In this document: positions 17,943-25,363 of the stretch, in pieces | Numbering within the stretch: position 1 is the stretch's first letter | How the letters are laid out: each line of letters begins with the position of its first letter | Source: CAZAOY01 sp964486925 | Lineage (GTDB): Bacteria > Bacillota > Clostridia > Oscillospirales > Ruminococcaceae | NCBI GenBank assembly: GCA_964486925.1 | Contig: CAZAOY010000006.1 | Coordinates: forward strand, 1 to 64,000 | Direction: 5' to 3' | DNA: 64,000 nucleotides | The notes under the pieces: generated by a model | Told to the model about the DNA's origin: nothing | The model's database searches: none | Seen by the model: only the letters and a program-made list of their open reading frames with translations | Position numbers and translations under genes: made by a program

Positions 17943-18011
17943 AGGTAGTAGAACAGATAAAGAGCTTTATAACGACTTTTTTAAGTTGTAACATATATAA
18001 TAGGAAAAGAG

Positions 18012-19553
18012 TTGAGTGCAGTGTTTTCAAAAGTGTTTAGCGTAGGTATGTTTGGCATAAGCTCGCATACCATAACAATAGAAGCGGACATTTCAGGCGG
18101 ACAAAATGTGTTTGATATTGTGGGGTTACCGGATAATGCAGTAAAGGAGAGCCGCGACAGGGTTCGTTCGTCTATGCACAACTGTCGGTGCAGTTTTCCT
18201 TCGGGCAGGGTACTTATTAATCTTGCGCCATCAGATTTAAAAAAGACGGGGTCGGTTTATGACCTACCTATCCTCGTAGCGATACTACAAGCTTCAAATC
18301 AAGTTAATGTTGACTTCTCCACAAGCGTGTTTATCGGACAGCTATCTTTAAGCGGTGAGGTAACTAGTGTGGCGGGGGTGCTTCCTATGGTAATCCATGC
18401 TAAGGAGCAGGGATTTAAGAATGTATTCGTTCCATATGTTAACGCTAACGAAGGTAGCGTTGTTGATGGGATAAATGTGTTTGGGATAAAAGATGTTCGA
18501 CAGCTGTACCGATTTTTGATTGGCAAAGAGGATATTGTCCCTTTAAAGACTGCTGTAGACCTGTCTGCTAGCTATGGCAGTTACGCTGATTTTGAGGATG
18601 TAAAGGGTCAGTATGTTGCTAAACGTGCATTAGAGATAGCGGCGGCGGGAGGGCATAATGCACTTTTAATAGGCCCTCCGGGTTCAGGCAAGAGTATGCT
18701 TGCAAAGCGACTTCCCTCAATCCTTCCTGACATGTCCTTTGAGGAGGCTATCGAAACCTCAAAGATATACTCGGTTGCTAATGAGTTAAACGCAACAAAC
18801 GTTCTAATTACCACCAGACCTTTTAGGTCACCTCATCACACCATCTCTACAGTAGGGTTATCGGGAGGGGGGACTATTCCAAAACCCGGTGAGGTATCTT
18901 TATCTCATAACGGGGTGCTTTTTCTTGATGAGCTTCCCGAGTTTAACAAGCAGACCATTGAGGTCTTGCGTCAACCTATAGAGGATGGTGTGGTTTCCAT
19001 CTCACGAGTAAACGGTACCTTCACCTATCCTTGCTCGCTTATGTTAGTAGCGGCGATGAACCCTTGTCCATGTGGTTATTTTGGGAGTAACGTTCACAAA
19101 TGTACCTGTAAAGAGGGTGCTGTAGGTAAATACCTTTCAAAGGTATCAGGGCCTTTACTGGATAGGATAGATCTACATATCGAGGCGGGAGCTATCGAAT
19201 ATGATAAGCTAACCTCTACAGAGAAGGGCGAAAGCTCTGCCGAGATTAAAAAACGTGTTAACGCCGCTAGGGTTATACAACAGGAGAGATATAAAGGCGA
19301 AGATCCTTCTGTTACCTGCAACGCACGGCTTACCCCTAGCTTAATGGACAGATACTGCAAACTATCGGATGACGCAAAAACCATAATGAGAAACGCTTTT
19401 GACCGATTAGGGCTGTCCGCACGTGCATATGATAGGATACTAAAGGTTGCTCGCACCATTGCAGACCTAGACAACAGCACGGATATTGAACGCAAGCATA
19501 TCTCCGAGGCTATAGGATACAGAACCTTAGACAGGAAGTACTGGAAAACCTAA
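18012..19553 (+). CDS. comM: YifB/ComM family Mg-chelatase-like AAA ATPase
   Basis: The 513-residue protein has the N-terminal ChlI-like domain (GMFGISSHTITIEADISGG, VGLPDNAVKESRDRVRSS), the AAA core with Walker A GPPGSGKSM near residue 218 and Walker B GVLFLDELPEF, and a C-terminal Mg-chelatase domain with the zinc-like CPCGYFGSNVHKCTC segment. ComM helicases drive branch migration during natural transformation in Gram-negatives; in Firmicutes the role is unclear. The start is uncertain: TTG at 18012 with AGGA 6 bp upstream, or GTG at 18021. Confidence 0.88.
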   Translation: MSAVFSKVFSVGMFGISSHTITIEADISGGQNVFDIVGLPDNAVKESRDRVRSSMHNCRCSFPSGRVLINLAPSDLKKTGSVYDLPILVAILQASNQVNVDFSTSVFIGQLSLSGEVTSVAGVLPMVIHAKEQGFKNVFVPYVNANEGSVVDGINVFGIKDVRQLYRFLIGKEDIVPLKTAVDLSASYGSYADFEDVKGQYVAKRALEIAAAGGHNALLIGPPGSGKSMLAKRLPSILPDMSFEEAIETSKIYSVANELNATNVLITTRPFRSPHHTISTVGLSGGGTIPKPGEVSLSHNGVLFLDELPEFNKQTIEVLRQPIEDGVVSISRVNGTFTYPCSLMLVAAMNPCPCGYFGSNVHKCTCKEGAVGKYLSKVSGPLLDRIDLHIEAGAIEYDKLTSTEKGESSAEIKKRVNAARVIQQERYKGEDPSVTCNARLTPSLMDRYCKLSDDAKTIMRNAFDRLGLSARAYDRILKVARTIADLDNSTDIERKHISEAIGYRTLDRKYWKT

Positions 19554-19599
19554 AACAGCTACATCAAACTCATATATATTGACAAAAGGAGCAAAAATA

Positions 19600-20385
19600 A
19601 TGTTACTTACAGTAGATATTGGAAATACAAACACCGTATTTGGCGGGTTTGATGGAGATAAACTAAAGTTTGTTTCCAGGATAAACACCGATAAAAGAAA
19701 GATGCCTGATGAGTATGCTATACAGCTAAAGGATCTACTTCGCCATTACGATCATCATCCTGCAGATTTTGATGGAGCGATAATCTCCTCTGTTGTGCCG
19801 CCTTTACATCTCACCCTTAAGCTAGCTATCGAAAGCTTGCTTGGATGTCCCGTCCTATCTGCGTCACCTGGGGTAAAAACCGGACTTAACATTAAGATTG
19901 ACAGCCCTGCAATTCTCGGTGCCGATCTAGTATGTGGGGCGGTTGCCGCACTGAAAAAATATCCTCTACCGTGTATAATCCTTGATATGGGTACTGCTAC
20001 AAAGTTTTCAGTTATTGATAAGGATGGCGGATTTTTGGGGGTATCGATCCTTCCCGGTGTAGGAATCTCAATCGACGCTCTATCCTTAAAGACTGCACAG
20101 CTTCCACATATTAGTCTTGAGAATGCTAGCAAGGTCATTGGGACTAATACCATCGATTCTATGAAGTCCGGGATAATATTCGGTACAGCAAGCATGATAG
20201 ATGGGATGATTGCGCGTATTAAGGATGAAATGAAACAGGATAATTTCACCGTTGTAGCGACAGGTGGCATTGCACGTCTTATAGTTCCATACTGTAACAG
20301 TGAGATAATACTTGATAACAATCTAGTACTTGACGGATTATACCATATCTACAGAAAGAACACTACCAAAAGACAAAATTCCTAG
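19600..20385 (+). CDS. coaX: Type III pantothenate kinase
   Basis: The 261-residue protein begins MLLTVDIGNTNTVFGGF, the ATP-binding Asp motif of CoaX, and has the second motif in ILDMGTATKFSVID near residue 128. It performs the first step of coenzyme A synthesis. AAAGGAG precedes the ATG at 19600. The ECF S component gene downstream probably imports its substrate. Confidence 0.93.
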   Translation: MLLTVDIGNTNTVFGGFDGDKLKFVSRINTDKRKMPDEYAIQLKDLLRHYDHHPADFDGAIISSVVPPLHLTLKLAIESLLGCPVLSASPGVKTGLNIKIDSPAILGADLVCGAVAALKKYPLPCIILDMGTATKFSVIDKDGGFLGVSILPGVGISIDALSLKTAQLPHISLENASKVIGTNTIDSMKSGIIFGTASMIDGMIARIKDEMKQDNFTVVATGGIARLIVPYCNSEIILDNNLVLDGLYHIYRKNTTKRQNS

Positions 20386-20495
20386 TGATTATATTGGTTG
20401 GGTATTTGGATGTTAATTTATTAGAGCGAATAACATACGTAAAGTTAATAAAACAATAACTCACTTCAGTTTTATAATCCAATTAATATCACTAG
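20382..20495. repeat. 114-bp element with inverted ends between coaX and the ECF gene
   Basis: CTAGTGAT (20382-20389) and ATCACTAG (20488-20495) are perfect inverted copies, extended imperfectly by ATATTGG/CCAATT. The left end contains the coaX stop codon. It could be a closing stem of a structured leader for the transporter gene or a miniature inverted-repeat element; no internal gene is seen. Confidence 0.4.
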
Positions 20496-20599
20496 TTTAT
20501 ATATACATTGGCATGACGGATTCTCTGTCATAAACTTACGATATGCATCATATCAGAACGCAGTTTAACTGTTAGTAGGAATGGTAGCAAGGAGATTTT

Positions 20600-21211
20600 A
20601 TGAGTACAGTTCAAAGCAAAACCAATGTCAAATTTTTAGCACAAATAGCATTACTTATTGCAATTGAGGCTATTATAGCGTTCACGCCGTTAGGATCAAT
20701 TCCTATTGGCCCCGGAATAGTTGCTACTATAGCACATGTTCCGGTAATAATCGCTACTGTGGTACTTGGGCTAAAAGGCGGATTAATCTTAGGTGCAACC
20801 TTTGGTACGCTAAGTTTTATTATCTTTTCAACTACACTACTTGCTTCACCACTCGCATTTTTATTTACCCCGCTAGCCGCTGTCGGTGATGTAAAGGGCA
20901 ATTTTCTATCGCTTATTATCTGCTTTGTTCCTAGAATGTTAATTGCAGTGGTTTGTCATTATCTTTTCAAGCTTATTAGCAAGTTTGACAAGCTTAACAT
21001 AACAAGTTACTTTGTTGCAGGGTTTCTAGCTTCTGTAGCACACACACTACTTGTTGTTGGTTTAGGATTTTTATTCTTCCCACAAGCTAAGGGTATTCTT
21101 CTATCAGTATCTACTGCGATAATTATTACTAACGGCATTCCAGAGGCAATAATTGGCGGTTTGCTGGCACTACTGGTTGGTAAGACTGTTAAGAAGGTTG
21201 TTAGCAGATAG
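20600..21211 (+). CDS. ECF transporter S component, probably for pantothenate
   Basis: The 203-residue protein is strongly hydrophobic with about six membrane helices and the S-component style opening (LAQIALLIAIEAIIAFTPLG, then HVPVIIATVVLGLKGGLILG). It would bind a vitamin and work with a shared energising module encoded elsewhere. Pantothenate is inferred from the coaX gene immediately upstream. AAGGAG lies before the ATG. Confidence 0.8.
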   Translation: MSTVQSKTNVKFLAQIALLIAIEAIIAFTPLGSIPIGPGIVATIAHVPVIIATVVLGLKGGLILGATFGTLSFIIFSTTLLASPLAFLFTPLAAVGDVKGNFLSLIICFVPRMLIAVVCHYLFKLISKFDKLNITSYFVAGFLASVAHTLLVVGLGFLFFPQAKGILLSVSTAIIITNGIPEAIIGGLLALLVGKTVKKVVSR

Positions 21212-21318
21212 ATCTTAGTTGGTGCTATATATCTTTACTAGACAACCGGTAAGCTTAAAGCATGTCTTTTATATATTTTTGTAAACGATTCACCTATTGC
21301 TAGTACGTATATATGCTA

Positions 21319-21356
21319 TATCTCCATAATGTTTCACGTGAAACATTGTGGAGATA
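21319..21356. promoter_or_regulatory. parS site 1 within a 38-bp palindrome
   Basis: The core TGTTTCACGTGAAACA (21330-21345) matches the Firmicutes parS consensus exactly. It is centred in a longer inverted repeat with TATCTCCA and TGGAGATA as outer arms, followed by CTTTTAT, so the same DNA may also terminate the upstream ECF transcript. ParB/Spo0J loads at parS to organise the origin region. Confidence 0.92.
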
Positions 21357-21433
21357 CTTTTATACTAACGAGTAAACGTTACCCCCACTCCCCCATCCAA
21401 CGCTATGTCCACTCAGTTACCTATATACATAGA

Positions 21434-21449
21434 TGTTTCACGTGAAACA
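21434..21449. promoter_or_regulatory. parS site 2
   Basis: A second perfect TGTTTCACGTGAAACA, 104 bp from the first and about 150 bp before the parA gene. Two sites this close to parA mark a chromosome partition locus. Confidence 0.93.
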
Positions 21450-21599
21450 TTTATTACCACTTAGCCTGTCACTGGGGAGTAATTATTGTGGTTAAATTTT
21501 TATTAAGCTGTATCTTTTTTCTGCAAAACATGTTATAATAGATGTATAAAGGTAAAACAATGGATAATGTGGAGATAAATATAAAGGAAGTGATGTAAA

Positions 21600-22388
21600 A
21601 TAGGTAAGATAATTGCCATTGCCAACCAAAAAGGCGGGGTAGGAAAGACAACTAGCGCTGTTAACCTAGCCGCATCTATTGGTCGCAGAGATAAAAAGGT
21701 ACTGTTGATCGACTGTGACCCGCAGGGTAGCAGTTCAAGTGGATTGGGTGTAAGCAAGAAGAAGTTAGAAAAGACTACATATGAGGTCATAATCGGAAAG
21801 GCAAGGATACAGGATTGTACCGTTGAAACTAAATTTAAGAATACATATATAGTTCCATCAAATATGAATCTAGCAGGAGCGGATATCGAGCTCGTAACGG
21901 CAGATGAGCGTGTGCATAAGTTAAAATCAGAGATTGATACTATCAAAGGAAAATATGACTACATACTGATAGACTGTGCCCCATCCTTAGGACTTATCAC
22001 CCTAAATGCTCTGACCGCCGCTGACTCGGTGTTAGTTCCTATGCAATGCGAGTTTTACGCTCTTGAAGGGCTTAGTCAGCTTGTTAACACCATCAACCAA
22101 GTTAAGAAAACCTATAACCCTGCTTTAGAGATTGAAGGTGTTCTTTTAACAATGTTTGATACCAGACTTCGCCTGAACGCACAGGTATCAGATGAGATCA
22201 AGAAACACTTCGAGCAGAAGGTATACGAAACCAAGATCCCTAGAAGTGTACGGTTATCAGAAGCTCCTAGCCACGGTAAGCCTGTATACTACTACGACAA
22301 GTCAAGCAAGGCCTCGAAAGCTTATATGGATGTAGCTAAAGAGATTATTAAGCGCCAGAAAAAGCTTAACCAGAAGAAGGATAACTAA
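21600..22388 (+). CDS. parA: ParA/Soj chromosome partitioning ATPase with an ATA start position
   Basis: The frame begins GKIIAIANQKGGVGKTT, the deviant Walker A of ParA, followed by LLIDCDPQGSSSSGLG and YDYILIDCAPSLGL. Length 262 matches Soj. The codon where Met is expected (21600-21602) is ATA; an in-frame TGA lies 7-9 bases upstream, and the first ATG inside (21705) would remove the ATP site. AAGGAAG lies 11 bp before the ATA. An 18-codon ORF (21542-21598) ends one base before it, which could allow coupled reinitiation. No parB follows; a terminator does. Confidence 0.85.
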   Translation: MGKIIAIANQKGGVGKTTSAVNLAASIGRRDKKVLLIDCDPQGSSSSGLGVSKKKLEKTTYEVIIGKARIQDCTVETKFKNTYIVPSNMNLAGADIELVTADERVHKLKSEIDTIKGKYDYILIDCAPSLGLITLNALTAADSVLVPMQCEFYALEGLSQLVNTINQVKKTYNPALEIEGVLLTMFDTRLRLNAQVSDEIKKHFEQKVYETKIPRSVRLSEAPSHGKPVYYYDKSSKASKAYMDVAKEIIKRQKKLNQKKDN

Positions 22389-22423
22389 AGCAAGAATCTA
22401 CCGTTAAAAAGGAATAACCAAGT

Positions 22424-22471
22424 AGCAGTAGCTACACTACAGTTATACTGTAATGTAGCTACTGCTTTTTC
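22424..22471 (+). terminator. Strong terminator after parA
   Basis: AGCAGTAGCTACA pairs perfectly with TGTAGCTACTGCT, and an inner TACAGT/ACTGTA extends the stem. A run of five T follows. Confidence 0.95.
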
Positions 22472-22551
22472 TCTAGACCTCGTTGTTAACAATTGCCTTA
22501 ATAAACGGTTGAAAGCTTGTTATAATCTAAAATCATATCCAATTTGCTCAA

Positions 22552-23266
22552 TTAAACTGTCGGGCTAATCTGCTTATTCTCGTCATTTTTGTAAGCTAGA
22601 TATGAGTATATTATAGAGATTATAGCGTCTGCAATAACAATTCCAACAATTACATAAGAGGATATAATCCCGACTACTATTAGAGTAAGTGTAATTATAA
22701 TAATTCAAGAAACATTCATGGTAATACCGCCAAACCTAGTACTCCTTGCCCTTACCCTATTATTCTTCATACTCCATACCGTACGCACCNNNNNNNNNNN
22801 NNNNNNNNNNNNNNNNNNNNNNNNNNNNNNNNNNNNNNNNNNNNNNNNNNNNNNNNNNNNNNNNNNNNNNNNNNNNNNNNNNNNNNNNNTTAATAAAACT
22901 GCCATCATTAAATCTGCTATAGTATATCTGTCGGTAAAAAAGCATTCCAGTACCTACTTCAACAGATAAGTCGTTAAATAGCATAACACACTGTATCACC
23001 CCAAGCAAAATCAACATCCATTAGTTAACCATTGTGATAATCTTACCACTAACCTTTATCTTTTGAACTACCCTTCCATCAACCATTGCTGTCTGACTTT
23101 TTGAAAAATACCTAAGCAATAATTCCGCAAAGAATGTTACCTTTATTGTAACTAGCGGTAGAATAAAAGTATGCAATTTCAACAATGAATTGTCAAAAAT
23201 CAAAACAACTACTAAAGTAACAACAGCAGGAATAAAACTAACAATCCCCAAAGCTTTACTCTTAAT
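22552..23266 (-). pseudogene. Decayed SdpI-family immunity/membrane protein gene
   Basis: Fragments in three stretches match SdpI. The N-terminal piece (GIVSFIPAVVTLVVVLIFD) ends at a TAA at 23021. A second piece in another frame (MLILLGVIQCVMLFN) enters the N gap. Left of the gap the C-terminal piece (VRTVWSMKNNRVRA, then IIIITLTLIVVGIISS, YSYLAYKN) contains an in-frame TGA where SdpI of Bacillus has Gly. The proposed start is also non-ATG (ATT at 23266 overlapping the sdpR stop, or TTG at 23251). The upstream sdpR-type regulator is intact. The gap prevents a final verdict. Confidence 0.7.
22790..22889. other. Scaffold gap of 100 N inside the sdpI remnant
   Basis: Exactly 100 N within the decayed membrane protein gene. 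Unlike the other two gaps, the flanks are not tandem repeats. Confidence 0.95.
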
Positions 23267-23540
23267 CGCTGCTCCCTCCGAACTGCTTAAACCAGATGAT
23301 CAATTCATTAAATATTGTTGTATTAATTTCGTAATAGATGAAATTTTTCTGTCGGTACTCCATTACTAAATCAGCTTCCCTCAAAAGCTTTAGATGATAC
23401 GACAATGCGGCGGGTGTAATATTAAACCTCTCTGAGAGCTCCCCTGCACTTAATCTCCCCTCTTTTAATGAAATAAGAATGTTCCTTCTTAGTGGGTCTG
23501 ACAAAACCTTAAAAACACTAGCTACACCGATACAAACCAC
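23262..23540 (-). CDS. ArsR-family repressor of the SdpR type
   Basis: The 92-residue winged-helix protein has SVFKVLSDPLRRNILISLKE, the recognition region LSERFNITPAALSYHLKLLR and the wing MEYRQKNFIYYEIN. It lacks the metal-binding ELCVCDL motif of ArsR; the sdpR/sdpI pairing downstream suggests a signal from its membrane partner instead. The stop overlaps the start of the decayed sdpI. The start is read as GTG at 23540, but an internal start near ASVFK is possible. A palindromic operator lies directly upstream. Confidence 0.82.
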   Translation of the reverse strand: MVCIGVASVFKVLSDPLRRNILISLKEGRLSAGELSERFNITPAALSYHLKLLREADLVMEYRQKNFIYYEINTTIFNELIIWFKQFGGSSD

Positions 23541-23542
23541 CT

Positions 23543-23560
23543 ACTAAAATTTTATTTAGT
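23543..23560. promoter_or_regulatory. Candidate autoregulatory operator of the sdpR-type gene
   Basis: ACTAAA-N6-TTTAGT, a perfect inverted repeat, lies between a minus-strand TATAAT (about 23563-23568) and the GTG start. This is the usual position of an ArsR-family operator. Confidence 0.6.
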
Positions 23561-23587
23561 AAATTATACCACACAATAATTAAAAAC

Positions 23588-23623
23588 CAATAACTATTTA
23601 AAAATATTTTTAAATAGTTATTG
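23588..23623. terminator. 36-bp perfect palindrome, likely rpsI terminator
   Basis: CAATAACTATTTAAAAAT and its exact inverse meet with no loop. It lies 74 bp after rpsI and just before the sdpR promoter. The AT-rich stem with T-rich arm can act as a terminator, but the perfect symmetry also resembles a regulator site. Confidence 0.55.
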
Positions 23624-23696
23624 TTCTAGCAGATACAACACAAAACCACTGTCATTACTAGTCGTAAGACAGTGGCAATATATAATAATACAAATA

Positions 23697-24092
23697 CTAT
23701 TTAGAGAACTGAGGAGATTTACGAGCCGCTTTAAGTCCGTATTTCTTACGTTCTTTCATTCTAGGGTCACGGGTTAGGAATCCTGCCTTTTTAAGCGCTG
23801 GACGTAGGTTCTCGTCATACTTAAGTAACGCACGAGATAATCCGTGACGGATAGCACCAGCTTGACCGGTTACCCCTCCGCCAGATACTGTACAAACAAT
23901 GTCAAACTTACCAATTGTATCTGTTAGCGCTAAAGGCTGTCTTGTAATCAGCTTTAGGGTTTCCAGACCAAAGTATTCTTCAATATCTCTATTATTGATT
24001 GTGATGCTACCTGTTCCGGCATAAACTCTTACTCTTGCAACAGAGGATTTTCTTCTACCGGTACCGTAAAAATATGGTTTAGATTGATACAT
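23697..24092 (-). CDS. rpsI: Ribosomal protein S9
   Basis: The 131-residue protein has the S9 landmarks YGTGRRKSSVARVRVYAGTG, GGGVTGQAGAIRHGLSRALL and the basic tail RKKYGLKAARKSPQFSK whose end reaches the P-site tRNA. It follows rplM by 18 bp in the conserved rplM-rpsI operon. Confidence 0.97.
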   Translation of the reverse strand: MYQSKPYFYGTGRRKSSVARVRVYAGTGSITINNRDIEEYFGLETLKLITRQPLALTDTIGKFDIVCTVSGGGVTGQAGAIRHGLSRALLKYDENLRPALKKAGFLTRDPRMKERKKYGLKAARKSPQFSK

Positions 24093-24110
24093 ATATGTTA
24101 TCCTCCTTTA

Positions 24111-24539
24111 TTATAGTGGGTATACTTCAGGCTTTTGAGCCGCATTTTCATGGGTATCACCTTTGTATGCACGAAGACGAGTAAGCGCGCTTCTACCTAT
24201 AGTAGTATCAGGAAGCATTCCGCGAACAGCGTACATCATCGCTCTATCAGAGTTAGTCTTCATTAGCTTAGAGTATTTGATCTCTTTTAGACCGCCAATC
24301 CAGCCTGTATGCCAGCGATAGTACTTTTGTTCAAGCTTTTTACCTGTTAACACAGCCTTATCACAGTTAAGGATAATTACATGATCTCCACAATCAACAT
24401 GCGGAGTGTAGGTTGGTTTATGTTTACCACGTAAAATATGCGCCGCAGTTACTGCAACTCTACCTAGTGGTTTATTGGTAGCATCAAGTATATACCATTT
24501 ACGTGAAACAGTTTGTGCATTAGCCATATAAGTTGACAT
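24111..24539 (-). CDS. rplM: Ribosomal protein L13
   Basis: The 142-residue protein has RKWYILDATNKPLGRVA at the N-terminus and the LRGKHKPTYTPHVDCGDHV and RGMLP segments of L13. It is the first gene of the rplM-rpsI operon; GGAGGAAT precedes the start. A good promoter lies about 40 bp upstream. Confidence 0.97.
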   Translation of the reverse strand: MSTYMANAQTVSRKWYILDATNKPLGRVAVTAAHILRGKHKPTYTPHVDCGDHVIILNCDKAVLTGKKLEQKYYRWHTGWIGGLKEIKYSKLMKTNSDRAMMYAVRGMLPDTTIGRSALTRLRAYKGDTHENAAQKPEVYPL

Positions 24540-24575
24540 AGATTATTCCTCCTATTTATTTTATTCAACTTTATT

Positions 24576-24604
24576 ATTATACATCAGTTGTATTCATATG
24601 TCAA
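24576..24604 (-). promoter_or_regulatory. Sigma-A promoter of rplM-rpsI
   Basis: On the minus strand, TTGACA (24604-24599), a 17-bp spacer and TATAAT (24581-24576). The leader is short, leaving little room for an autogenous control structure. Confidence 0.88.
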
Positions 24605-24709
24605 CAGCTAAATTGCCGAAAATTTAATTTACATCTTGATATCTCTTGATATCTCTCTAATTTGCTCTATTTCTCTTTAATTCTCATCTTTCATTTCATT
24701 TTTGCAAAA

Positions 24710-24740
24710 AATTACGCTCTGAATACAACAGAGCGTAATT
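24710..24740 (-). terminator. Terminator of the DUF4358 lipoprotein gene
   Basis: AATTACGCTCTG and CAGAGCGTAATT form a 12-bp perfect stem followed by TTTTTT on the minus strand. Confidence 0.92.
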
Positions 24741-24752
24741 ATATAGCTTTAT

Positions 24753-25238
24753 TTAGAATTTTGACTGAATTGCATTATATACATCATCAACATTCTCTGA
24801 CATTACTAAAAATACATAATCACCCTTTTCTACGTACTTTGCATTTTTAGTTATCTCATATTGATCCGGTAGATAGGTTTCAAAATTCTTTCCGGTTTGG
24901 GTATGATACTTCTCTAGCTCTTTTTTAACCTCGGAAGCCTTACCAGGTTTTGCTTTCGCACCTATTACTGCAGTTGAATGAACGTTCATCATCGGCACTT
25001 TACCGTAAAACTCTTCGATATTATCAAAGTTCATACCGTAGGTTTGTGCTAATGCTGTCTGGTCGGTATCTGTTAGCCAGTTATCAGCACCATTCATCTT
25101 GTCATTGTAGACACTCGTAATAGTATCTTTAATGTTTATATTTGCTCCTGTGGTACTACTACTGTTATTAGGGCTACATCCTACAAATAGTGAAGCTATA
25201 ATAACAGCAGATACTAACGATAATAAAATCTTTTTCAT
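24753..25238 (-). CDS. DUF4358-type lipoprotein
   Basis: The 161-residue protein begins MKKILLSLVSAVIIASLFVGC, a lipoprotein signal with lipobox FVGC. The rest, including NFDNIEEFYGKVPMMNVHST and YVEKGDYVFLVMSENVDDVYNAI, matches the pattern of DUF4358 lipoproteins common in clostridia. Function unknown. It is a single gene with its own terminator, downstream of the sigma/beta-propeller pair but separated by 125 bp. Confidence 0.75.
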   Translation of the reverse strand: MKKILLSLVSAVIIASLFVGCSPNNSSSTTGANINIKDTITSVYNDKMNGADNWLTDTDQTALAQTYGMNFDNIEEFYGKVPMMNVHSTAVIGAKAKPGKASEVKKELEKYHTQTGKNFETYLPDQYEITKNAKYVEKGDYVFLVMSENVDDVYNAIQSKF

Positions 25239-25363
25239 CGTATCTTCCTTTCATTTTGTAATCTTAAACTACAATCTCTATGCTAAGTAGCATACAGTAA
25301 AATATTATCATGCACGTTTAGACATTCCCTAAAAAATAGGTAGTCATAATCTTTATGCACAGT

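Noticed and set aside
17840..18000. AT-rich region before comM as an origin
   Set aside because: No DnaA box cluster; the features are explained by divergent promoters.
22552..23266. UGA reassigned to Gly or Trp in this organism
   Set aside because: Only the decayed sdpI has an in-frame TGA; every intact gene is full length without internal TGA. Depletion of UGA stops is reported instead.
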